From VAZQ01 sp963771845 (GTDB lineage Bacteria; Pseudomonadota; Alphaproteobacteria; Rhizobiales; Xanthobacteraceae): 64,000 nt of DNA. The notes beneath the pieces were generated by a model, which did no database searches, had not been told where the DNA came from, and was given only the letters and a program-made list of their open reading frames with translations. This document shows positions 39,047 to 46,747 of this stretch, piece after piece. The stretch's first letter is position 1. Every line of letters begins with the position of its first letter. The stretch lies in NCBI GenBank assembly GCA_963771845.1, contig CAVYVC010000023.1, positions 62,001-126,000 of the forward strand, written 5' to 3'. Made by a program: the position numbers and the translations under genes.

Positions 39047-39080
39047 CCCTTCCCTCCCCCGCAAGCGGGGGAGGAAAGGG
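39047..39080. repeat. GC-rich palindrome (REP-like) after the Liv operon
   Basis: Arms CCCTTCCCTCCCCCGC (39047-39062) and GCGGGGGAGGAAAGGG (39065-39080) pair with one mismatch around an AA loop. Related palindromes lie at 41020 and near 63802. It may also act as a transcription stop after the binding-protein gene, though there is no T run. Confidence 0.7.
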
Positions 39081-39124
39081 AGGGGGAATAACCGGGCGCC
39101 GAACGAAAACGCGAGGAGCTGGCA

Positions 39125-40639
39125 ATGTTGCGATCGGGCAAAGAGCATCTGGAGACGCTGCGCGACGGGCGGATCGTCTACGTAGGTAGCGAAAGAATCG
39201 ATGACGTCACCCGTCATCCCGCCTTCCGGGGCGCGGCTCGCACCGTCGCGGCGATCTACGACATGAAAGCCGATCCCGCCAATCGCGACGTCATGACTTA
39301 CGAGGAGGACGGATCGCGTCATTCCATCTATTTCTTGCGCCCACGCAGCCGCGACGACCTGCAGCGCCGCATGAGCGGCCATCGCAAAATCGCCGATCTC
39401 ACGCTCGGCATGTTCGGCCGCTCGCCTGATCATGTCTCGTCTTTCGTCACCGGGATGGCGATGAAGCCGGACGCATTGCCAGCGCCGTATGGGCACGCCG
39501 ACAACCTGCTGCGCTACTATCGTCACATCCGCGACAATGACGTCTATGTAGTTTATGCCGTGCTGCCGCCGCAGGCCGCCCGCAATCCGGATTTCTACCA
39601 GCGCCAGAACCTGCCGGTGCCGACGCTGCAGGTCGTCGGCGAGACCGACGATGGTGTCGTCATCTCCGGCATGAAAATGCTTGCGACGGGCGCGCTCTAC
39701 GCCAACGAGATCTGGATCGGCAATATCCTGCCGCTTGCGCCCGATCAGAAGAAGCAGGCGATCACCTGCGCCGTTGCATGCAATGCGCCGGGACTAACGT
39801 TGTGGTCGCGCAAGCCAGCCGTGGCCAGCGCCAGCTCGGAATTCGATTCACCGCTCGCCTGGCGCTATGACGAGAGCGACAGCATGGTGCTGTGCGACAA
39901 CGTCAAAGTGTCTTGGGAGAAGGTGTTCGTGCATGACGATGCCGCGCTTTCCCGCGACATCTACATCAACAGTCCCAGCCATTGCTTCGGAAATCACCAG
40001 TCGAATGTGCGCTACTGGTCGAAGATGCGCCTCCTCCTCGGCTTGTGCAGCAAGGTCGCCAACGCGACCGGCGCCGACCAGGTCCCGGCCGTGCGCGAAA
40101 CCCTGGGCAAGATGAGCGCGGTGGAAAGCATGATCGCGGGCTTGGTGCATGGCCAGATCAACGCGTATGAGAAATGGCCGCCCGGCCATGTCTGTTTCAA
40201 CCGGCGCATGATGTATGCGGGCCTCGACTGGTGTACCCAAAACTACAGCAAGTTCATCGACGAGCTCCGCGAGCTCTGCGGTGGCGGCGTGTTCCAGATG
40301 CCGGCGGATATCTCGGTCATGGGCGACGCCAAGCTCGCGAAGGAGTTCTCAACCTATTGGCAGACGCCGCAGGCGGACGCGCTCACGCGCATGAAGCTGT
40401 TCAAGCTTGCCTGGGACATGGTCGGCTCGGAATTTGCCGGCCGCCATCTGCAATACGAGAAGTTCTATGCGGGTGCCGCTTTCATCATCCGCAACCACTC
40501 CTATCGCGAAACCGACTGGGGCGAGTTCAATCGGCTGGTCGAGGACTTCATGGCGAGCTACGACTATCAGAAAACGGAGGAGGAAGGAGAGACGACGGAC
40601 GCGACCGTCGCCTTGCTCCGGCGCCAATCTGCTGGCTGA
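39125..40639 (+). CDS. 4-hydroxyphenylacetate 3-hydroxylase (HpaB/PvcC) family protein
   Basis: A 504-aa member of the FADH2-dependent HpaB family, two-component monooxygenases that hydroxylate phenols at the ortho position. Recognisable regions are HSIYFLRPRSRDDLQRRMSGHRKIADLTLGMFGRSPDHV at the N-terminus, the middle beta domain with GVVISGMKMLATGALYANEIW, and the C-terminal helical part with ELRELCGGGVFQMPADIS. A flavin reductase partner is not seen in the window and would have to be encoded elsewhere. GAGGAGCTGGCAATG gives a good Shine-Dalgarno. It probably acts on the aromatic compound handled by the UbiD/Liv cluster just upstream. Confidence 0.9.
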   Translation: MLRSGKEHLETLRDGRIVYVGSERIDDVTRHPAFRGAARTVAAIYDMKADPANRDVMTYEEDGSRHSIYFLRPRSRDDLQRRMSGHRKIADLTLGMFGRSPDHVSSFVTGMAMKPDALPAPYGHADNLLRYYRHIRDNDVYVVYAVLPPQAARNPDFYQRQNLPVPTLQVVGETDDGVVISGMKMLATGALYANEIWIGNILPLAPDQKKQAITCAVACNAPGLTLWSRKPAVASASSEFDSPLAWRYDESDSMVLCDNVKVSWEKVFVHDDAALSRDIYINSPSHCFGNHQSNVRYWSKMRLLLGLCSKVANATGADQVPAVRETLGKMSAVESMIAGLVHGQINAYEKWPPGHVCFNRRMMYAGLDWCTQNYSKFIDELRELCGGGVFQMPADISVMGDAKLAKEFSTYWQTPQADALTRMKLFKLAWDMVGSEFAGRHLQYEKFYAGAAFIIRNHSYRETDWGEFNRLVEDFMASYDYQKTEEEGETTDATVALLRRQSAG

Positions 40640-40835
40640 TATTCCGCGCCTTTGGCCCGTGCGTCTGCGACACACCGGTCGCAATACCAAGAAACCGCCG
40701 GCGGCAATTGGCAGGCCAAATGGCGTTACTGCCTTAATGTGGATGGCAGGCTCGTGACAAAAACTGGCCCGATACACAGTCTATTAACCACGAATCGCGC
40801 ACGCTGCCGACGCGTGTATTGTAGGAGTTGCGTGC

Positions 40836-40967
40836 ATGAAGAAGTTCGCAGTTACAGCAGTTGCACTGATTGCACTGCTCAGCCTGTCCGGTTGTGCTGG
40901 AATTGGCAAAGGCAAGGGTAAAGCGCCGCCGCCGCTTCCTCCTCCTCCGGTCATGACCAAAGGGTGA
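40836..40967 (+). CDS. Small lipoprotein, 43 aa, proline-rich tail
   Basis: A 43-aa frame begins at ATG 40836 after an AGGAG Shine-Dalgarno (about 40823-40827). It has a Lys-rich start (MKKFAV), a hydrophobic helix and the lipobox LSGC, so Cys21 should be lipidated. The mature part is only about 23 residues: AGIGKGKGKAPPPLPPPPVM and a few more. It resembles small lipoproteins of Gram-negative bacteria such as entericidin-like or LptM-like peptides, but no homologue is claimed. The gene is too short for ordinary length cut-offs. Confidence 0.68.
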   Translation: MKKFAVTAVALIALLSLSGCAGIGKGKGKAPPPLPPPPVMTKG

Positions 40968-41019
40968 GTGCACTCTCCATCGCGGGCGCGCCCCCACCCG
41001 GTCTCGCTTCGTTCGGCGA

Positions 41020-41042
41020 CCCTCCCCCCTTTCGGGGGAGGG
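41020..41042. repeat. GC-rich palindrome (REP-like)
   Basis: CCCTCCCCC (41020-41028) and GGGGGAGGG (41034-41042) form a hairpin with a five-base loop, between the small lipoprotein and the end of the CoA ligase gene. It belongs to the same GC-rich class as 39047-39080. Confidence 0.65.
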
Positions 41043-41049
41043 ATCTCTG

Positions 41050-42426
41050 CTACATCGTCGCTTGAACCATGAGCGCGAGCGCGCGGACACCCGCACGCGT
41101 GGTCTTGAATACTGGAATGTTTGCGCCTTCAAGATCGGCGATCCAGCGCTGCTCGGCCTCTCCGCCATAGATCACCAGCGCGACGGGCTTGTCGTAGCTC
41201 CGGCGCAGGCGCCGCATTAGACCGCCAAATTCCGCGAAATCCGCGTTTCCCGGCGCAAGCAGGGTGCACAGGACCAGGTCCACGTTCGGATCGGCGAAGA
41301 CAGCAGCGAGGCCGATCTCGTGCGCCTCGCGCGCGCCCCGCACATCGATGCCGATCCAGAAATCGAACGGATTGGCGGGCGCGAGCCAATCGGGAAGCAC
41401 CGTCTGCATGGTCTTGAGCGTCGCCGGCGCGAACAGCGCAAGCTCGAAGCCGTTTTCAACGAGAAGATCGGTCGCGATCACACCGAGCGCGCCGCTCGTC
41501 GTGGCAACGCCGACGCGTCGCCCGCGCGGTTTCGGCAACATCGCGAGCGCGCGCAATGCATTGAGAAAATCGTCCTCATCCTCGGCGCGCGCGAGCCCGT
41601 GTTGGCGCAGCGCTCCGTCAAGAACAGCGTCGTCGGAGGCGAGCGAGCCGGTATGAGAGGCGGACGCCGTGGCGCCCGCATGCGTGCGGCCGGGCTTGAG
41701 CACGACGATCGGCTTTCTCGTGCGCACTTCCCGGGCCTTGTGGAAGAACGCGCGCGGATTGCGAATGCTCTCGATATAGAAACCGATCACCCCGGTGCCG
41801 GGATCATCCGCGACGTAATCGAGAAAGTCGAGCTCGTCGACATCGACCTTGTTGCCGACATCGATGCTCTTGCCGACGGGCAGCCGTTGCGTTTGCCCAC
41901 TCATCACGTGGAGCATCACCGCTCCGGTGAAAATGCCGGTCTGGGTAAACAACGAGACATGACCGGCCTCCCAACGGGGAAAGTTTACGAAGCTCCCCAT
42001 CATCCCGACTTCGGCATTCACCATTCCGATGGTGTTGGGACCCGCGAGCAGCAACCCGGATGTCTGGGCGATGGCGCGCAGACGCTCTTCATTGCCACGG
42101 CCCTTTGCGCTCGCTTCGGAGAAGCCGGCCGTGATGATACAGGCGGCACGCGCCCCAGCTAAGACGCACTGCTTGACGGCATCCTCGACGTGCTGTTGCG
42201 GCAGCACGATATAGACGAGGTCGACTTTTTCCGGCACTTCGGCGAGCGTCGGATAGGCTTTCTTTGCCATCACCTCGGCCGCCGTGCGATTGATGGGATA
42301 AAGCGGCCCCTGAAAATTCCCTTTGACCAGATTATCGAACAGCACGCCGCCCGATTTTGTGGGATTGGCCGAAGCGCCAATCACCGCGATCGAGCGCGGC
42401 GCCACGAGTGGTCTTATGTCTCGCAT
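41050..42426 (-). CDS. CoA-binding/acetate-CoA ligase (ADP-forming) alpha-subunit-like protein
   Basis: A 458-aa protein with an N-terminal CoA-binding Rossmann domain (RSIAVIGASANPTKSGGVLFDNL), two succinyl-CoA ligase-like domains, the GPNTIGMVN segment, and the region around ASHTGSLASDDAVLDGAL. In known enzymes that region holds the phospho-His site, here His in SASHTGSL. There is no ATP-grasp domain, so it would be the alpha partner of a two-subunit acyl-CoA ligase. ATG 42426 is preferred; a TTG one codon earlier is possible. It is transcribed towards the HpaB-like gene and may activate a carboxylic acid from the same pathway. Confidence 0.85.
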   Translation of the reverse strand: MRDIRPLVAPRSIAVIGASANPTKSGGVLFDNLVKGNFQGPLYPINRTAAEVMAKKAYPTLAEVPEKVDLVYIVLPQQHVEDAVKQCVLAGARAACIITAGFSEASAKGRGNEERLRAIAQTSGLLLAGPNTIGMVNAEVGMMGSFVNFPRWEAGHVSLFTQTGIFTGAVMLHVMSGQTQRLPVGKSIDVGNKVDVDELDFLDYVADDPGTGVIGFYIESIRNPRAFFHKAREVRTRKPIVVLKPGRTHAGATASASHTGSLASDDAVLDGALRQHGLARAEDEDDFLNALRALAMLPKPRGRRVGVATTSGALGVIATDLLVENGFELALFAPATLKTMQTVLPDWLAPANPFDFWIGIDVRGAREAHEIGLAAVFADPNVDLVLCTLLAPGNADFAEFGGLMRRLRRSYDKPVALVIYGGEAEQRWIADLEGANIPVFKTTRAGVRALALMVQATM

Positions 42427-42796
42427 CAAATGGTCTCGGATTGTGATGGGTCGCTAGAATTGAGTGTGATGTGCGCCACCATTATCATCCTTGAGATCTG
42501 CCCTCTTGTCCCGCGCAACTCTCGCCATCCGCTGTTTTCAGGCGGCTTGTGTCTTTCCTGCACTATTGCCTGGCGGCCGTCTTTGTGTCGTTGACCCTGC
42601 ACTTTCTTTGGCTCGCCGTTCGCAAGAGGAGGGCGAATCCTGGTTCCCCAGACAGCTCCCAGTGGTCCGTTCGGGCCGTCTGAGCCGCATTTGCGTTGGT
42701 TTCCGCCAATAAATCAAACGGTTTGCGGGTGCTTCGCAGGTATTTGGAATACACTGTCCACTCTGATAGATCGCTCAACCCCGGTTGGATTGCCCC
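42427..42796. other. Intergenic spacer, left edge of the restriction island
   Basis: This 370-base stretch separates the diverging CoA-ligase and DUF3800 genes and should contain both promoters. Short frames exist on both strands, but none has family features. It may contain the junction between the metabolic cluster and the restriction island. Confidence 0.5.
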
Positions 42797-43699
42797 ATGG
42801 CTTGGTTTCTTTTCATCGACGAGAGCGGTCAGGACCACAAGGAATCTCCGTATGAGGTTCTCGCTGGGGTCGCGATAGAAGACCGCGATTTATGGGGCTT
42901 GGTGCAGGAATTGCACGACTCAGAAGTCGCGCATTTCGGCCGTCGGTACAGTGAAGGCGATCGCGAGCTGAAGGCGACAAAGATACTGAAGCGCAAGACG
43001 TTCAATCGTGCCAAGGGCGATCGCGAGGTGTTGCCGAATGAGGTGCCGGCACTATCAAAAGAGATTTTGGATGATGGTCGGAACAAAGGCACACCGCGCC
43101 ATCTGAAGGCACTCTCGCTCGCGAAGATCGCATATGTCTCTGACGTTTTTTCAATTTGCGAGCGCCATGCGTGCAAAGTGTTCGCAAGCATCGTCGACCC
43201 CGCCGCGCCGCTGACGGCAGGCGGCGGGCTCCGCAAGGATTACGGGTATCTCTTCGAGCGGTTCTTCAATTTCTTGGAAGATGTCGGGTCGGAGAGAAAT
43301 TATCCGCAACAAGGAGTGCTCGTATTCGACGAGCTGGAAAAGACGAAGAGCCACCTTCTTATCGAGCAGGCGCATCGGTACTTCAAAGAGACCGCAACGG
43401 GACGCCATCGTGCGACACTGATCATCCCGGAGCCGTTCTTCGTACATAGCGATCTGACAACGGGCGTTCAAATCGCGGACCTTGTCGCCTACTGCATGTC
43501 ATGGGCGCTACGGCTCACCAAAATGACGAAGCCTGTTCGCGAAGAGCTGAAGCCATACATCGACCAGATCATGAAGCTTCGGCACAAGGCCGTTCGCCAG
43601 AAGATGGGCAACGCCGCATTCGAAATTTGGAGCGTCTCGTATATTCGAGACCTGCGCACAACGATTGAAAAAGTGGCTGAGGAGGTGGATGAAAAATAA
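42797..43699 (+). CDS. DUF3800 domain-containing protein
   Basis: A 300-aa protein of the DUF3800 family, with the marker FLFIDESGQ at residues 4-12, a middle VLVFDELEKTK strand and the C-terminal TGVQIADLVAYCMSWALR. These acidic residues are arranged as in RNase H-like nuclease folds, and the family is often found in mobile or defence regions, but its biochemical role is not established. ATG 42797 is chosen over the TTG at 42785 because it begins the conserved strand. It stands at the left side of the restriction-modification island on the opposite strand. Confidence 0.85.
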   Translation: MAWFLFIDESGQDHKESPYEVLAGVAIEDRDLWGLVQELHDSEVAHFGRRYSEGDRELKATKILKRKTFNRAKGDREVLPNEVPALSKEILDDGRNKGTPRHLKALSLAKIAYVSDVFSICERHACKVFASIVDPAAPLTAGGGLRKDYGYLFERFFNFLEDVGSERNYPQQGVLVFDELEKTKSHLLIEQAHRYFKETATGRHRATLIIPEPFFVHSDLTTGVQIADLVAYCMSWALRLTKMTKPVREELKPYIDQIMKLRHKAVRQKMGNAAFEIWSVSYIRDLRTTIEKVAEEVDEK

Positions 43700-43898
43700 A
43701 AAAGGCAATGCAACGGTTGCCCGCCACAAAGCCTCCGAGGAGAAACGTAGTTACTTAGTGCCCAGATGTCAATGATACAGAGCTCCAGAGAGCTCCAGAG
43801 ACGAGGCTCACTTAACGATCGTTAACGGTTCCTGCGGGTCGCATCATTTGACCTCCGAGCGAAGCTGGATTGGTACACCGTATTCTCAGGCAGCGGAT

Positions 43899-44513
43899 TC
43901 ACTCGGCCGCCTCTAGTTCGCGCGCATCATCCGGCGCGGGCGCCTCGGCGAGCAGCGCGTCGAGCAGGCGGCGGCGGGTATCGGCGGCGGTGGCGAGGCT
44001 CGCCTCCAGACGGTCGCATAGCGCCATCACCGCATCAACCTTGACGACGATGCGATGTTGCTCGGCAAGCGGTGGGACCGGCACGATGAAGTTTCCTCAA
44101 CGGACGCAGCGCGACTGTAGGTTGGGCGGTTCCTGTCGTGCTGCTCGTTGCCTGATCGTAGATAAGAGGCGATGTTAACAGCTAAATAAGAAATCGGAGT
44201 TCTATCGCCGCGGCGGGCTTCAAGATCGCAACGTGCCGCTGCACGCAAAAATCGCGATCGGTCTCAACAAGAGCCGTCTTCCATAGGTCGCCCCGACAAC
44301 CGTGTAGAGGATGTCCCCTTTTTTCGGCGTTCGATACGCCGCGAGCGATTTGAAATACGCTTTCGGCACGAATCGGCATCCAGAGAAATCGAGTTGCCCG
44401 GTAGTGATATTTCCAATGGTTAAGAACGCCACTCCGTCATGAGTTTTGGGCGGTGGTTGATGATCTCGTCGTCGCAGCATTCGGAACCCGATCCATTGCA
44501 CACAACATTTCAA
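43899..44513 (-). pseudogene. Degraded hsdS (type I specificity subunit) remnant
   Basis: Pieces in several minus-strand frames together read as part of an HsdS protein. A target-recognition segment, GVAFLTIGNITTGQLDFSG...TPKKGDILYTVVGATYG (44250-44480), is followed, after a frame change near 44290, by ALVETDRDFCVQRHVAIL. An in-frame TAG follows at about 44171, then SSTTGTAQPTVALRPL, another frame change near 44094, and the conserved VPVPPLAEQHRIVVKVDAVMALCDRLEASL to TGA at 43899. The C-terminus (DARELEAAE) matches that of the intact hsdS (EERELEAAE). At least three lesions make it non-functional. It is probably the relic of a second specificity gene. Confidence 0.78.
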
Positions 44514-44574
44514 TTATCGGCGGTTCCCGGCAAGGAATGGGATGTCGATGTCGGCATCACGTCGGATTTCACGT

Positions 44575-44748
44575 TCAGCGATTGTTTGAGTTCGTCACGC
44601 CACGCCCGGCTTCCGTTGCTGCTGCTGTCATGAAGTTTACCGATATTCGAGCGATCGAAAACGCGCCAAAGACGGCTGCGGTTTTGAGCGGGCAAACACG
44701 ATCGTTCTCGCGGCAATACGCCACGAGGCTTTCGACTGACTCGTTCAT
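44575..44748 (-). CDS. Short hypothetical protein, possible remnant of a restriction-island gene
   Basis: ATG 44748 opens a 57-aa frame beginning MNESVESLVAYCRENDRVCP and continuing with an Ala-rich stretch to TGA at 44575. The N-terminal 20 residues look like a genuine conserved protein start; the rest looks degraded. It lies between the HD gene and the hsdS remnant on the same strand. I do not recognise a function. Confidence 0.35.
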   Translation of the reverse strand: MNESVESLVAYCRENDRVCPLKTAAVFGAFSIARISVNFMTAAATEAGRGVTNSNNR

Positions 44749-44889
44749 TCGCCCACCCGTCGGGGCCTATGCCGCGCGCTGATAAATCTCCGGCGCATCA
44801 GCGGCGTCGATAGCCGCGCCCAAAACGCGCGATAACAGCGATACGAGAGGGGCTTGCGCCTGCCTTCACGCGATCGCCGACGCCGAGCC

Positions 44890-45495
44890 CTATCCGGGTT
44901 CACCTCGTACCGAACCATTCTCCAGCAGTTCGATAATCTCGTGCAGTTCATTGGCCAACTGTCCGGGCGACATCTTACGAAACTTGTCGGCAAGGCTGCG
45001 ATAGTACCAGAGCGTTTTCTCGCGAGGTTGGCTAAAACGGGACCAAATGCTTTCGCCGACATCTGGCTTTCGAAGATCGCGAAGGATTGCCCGGGCATTG
45101 TGAACCTTATCTGCGAGCGAGACACGCAGAACGTCATCATGCGCGGTGTCGAGATGGGCGAGATAGGCTTCCTTTCGTTTTTGCCAGTCCGCATTCCGCT
45201 CGCCTTTCCCTGTGTCAGCAAAGCTGTCCGAGCATGCTGCCACAACGCGCGCAACACGATCGCCGAACCGGTTACGGACATCGTCCAGCCGTCCCTTACC
45301 TCCCTGGTCCTCGACGCTGTCATGAAGAAGAGCCGCGATGGCTAGGTCTTCGTCGCCGCCGTATTCTAAAACGGTCGCCGATACTGCCAGCAAATGAGCA
45401 ACATACGGGGTCGACGTTCCCTTGCGGACCTGTCCCCCATGAACATGCGTCGCGTACAGAAGTGCGCGATCAAATCGATCTGTCAGGATGGTCAT
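44890..45495 (-). CDS. HD domain protein, SpoT/MESH1-like (p)ppGpp hydrolase fold
   Basis: A 201-aa soluble protein with the metal-binding pattern of the HD superfamily as arranged in RelA/SpoT hydrolases: His in ATHVHGGQVRKGTSTPYVAHLL, the HD pair in AIAALLHDSVEDQGG, and Asp/Asn in VSLADKVHNARAILRDL. There is no synthetase or TGS domain, so it resembles stand-alone small alarmone hydrolases. ATG 45495 overlaps the stop of the upstream accessory gene (ATGA), which ties it to the restriction operon. The true substrate (pppGpp, another nucleotide) is not shown by the sequence. Confidence 0.87.
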   Translation of the reverse strand: MTILTDRFDRALLYATHVHGGQVRKGTSTPYVAHLLAVSATVLEYGGDEDLAIAALLHDSVEDQGGKGRLDDVRNRFGDRVARVVAACSDSFADTGKGERNADWQKRKEAYLAHLDTAHDDVLRVSLADKVHNARAILRDLRKPDVGESIWSRFSQPREKTLWYYRSLADKFRKMSPGQLANELHEIIELLENGSVRGEPG

Positions 45496-46747
45496 GCTTT
45501 TTCCCCCGCCGCGCGGAACTCTTTGTACGCCTTGTCCCAATCGATCCGCGGAAACGCGTCCTTGATGGCGTCGAGAAAGTCTTCCCGGTTCAGCGTCTCG
45601 AACGTCACGTCCTTGTAGCGAACGTCGAGCTGCATTTTCTGGATCAGCGCTTCGGCCTTCGGGAAAACCCGATCGAGTTCGCCATCAAGCCAGAGTTCTT
45701 GCCTCGGCTTCCTCGAACTTGAGAAACTGCCCACGCATTGCGTCGGGCGGGCTCGCCACCACGCGCGGCACGAAATAATCGACGATCTGCTTGCGCGATT
45801 TATCGAGCTGCCCTTGCAGCTCTTTTTCAACCTTCTCCTGATGGGCCTTCAATTCGTCCCGGAATTTCGCCAGCCGCTCTTCGAGATGCGGCTTTGCGGC
45901 CTTCAACACGACACGCCCGTGATCCTTGCCCAGCGATGGCGTGAAATTCCTTCGAATTTCGTTGAGCGCATCTTCGAGTGACTTGGACGAGAGCTTGCCC
46001 CCTTTCTCGATCAGGTCGAACGTCGTCCGCAACCGGCCCTCAAGGTCCTTGCTGCCTCCGAGCTTCTGAATGCTGGACGGGATTGCGAGGCGATGGCGCT
46101 GGATCGCCGCACCGGTCAGCTTGAGTTCGACATATTGCAGGTAGGCGTTGAAGACCCGTACTTGGCGCGCGACATCGAACCGCACGGGCGGCGCTTCCTC
46201 AAGCCGCCGCCCCACCGCCGCAAACGCTTCGTCTGCCACTCGGGCCGATGTGATTTCAACGGCCTGTTCCCTGATGCGCTCCCTTTCCTCATCGGTCTTG
46301 GCGAGGGCTATGGCGATTGCCTTCGCCGCCGGCGAGAGCCGCGCCAAGGCTTCGGTAACCTGATCCTTAGAAAGCCGCATTGCGTTGGGCGCGTTGGCCG
46401 GGCGATCCTCCGCTTCCAGATAAAGCGCCGTGGGCGTGAAGATGTATCCCTGATGATCGACGATTACGAGACCGGTGCGCAGGCCAGGCGTTGAGTTCAC
46501 CACGATGCCGGCATCGCGCAGAACTCTTGACCGCGGCAAGATCACCGAAGCCCATGCGCATCACCCGTTCGTCGAAATCGAGGCAGACGGTGATGAGTTC
46601 CGGCCCGAGTTTCTTGGCCACTTCCGCCATTGCCTTCGCGGGCTCGTCTTGAATGCCCGGCGCGGCATAGCAGATCGAATGCTGCGCCGCGCGTATGTCT
46701 ACGGCAATCGCCGCGGAATCCAGGGAGCGGAACAGCGGCGCGGTCAT
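45492..46747 (-). pseudogene. Type I restriction-associated coiled-coil protein of unknown function, two frameshifts
   Basis: Read with two single-base corrections (near 46530 and 45707), this is a protein of about 418 codons. The N-terminus (MTAPLFRSLDSAAIAVDIRAAQHSICYAAPGI, then ELITVCLDFDERVMRMGFGD) looks like a phospholipase-D-like or nuclease-like half-domain, although no HKD motif is visible. The middle reads FDVARQVRVFNAYLQYVELKLTGAAIQRHRLAIPSS, and a long Glu/Lys-rich coiled coil follows (about residues 285-340). The C-terminus LDGELDRVFPKAEALIQKMQ is in the third frame. Both ends overlap neighbours by ATGA (hsdS and HD). Each correction removes one surplus base. Similar proteins occur next to type I restriction genes, from memory. 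Confidence 0.75.

Noticed and set aside
42563..42838. 91-codon minus-strand frame at the left edge of the restriction island
   Set aside because: It overlaps the start of the intact DUF3800 gene and lacks a recognisable domain; a repeat or relic origin could not be supported from the sequence.
43779..43798. Tandem AGAGCTCCAG repeat, two copies
   Set aside because: Only two 10-base units next to the DUF3800 gene; too short to support a functional claim or a CRISPR-like array.
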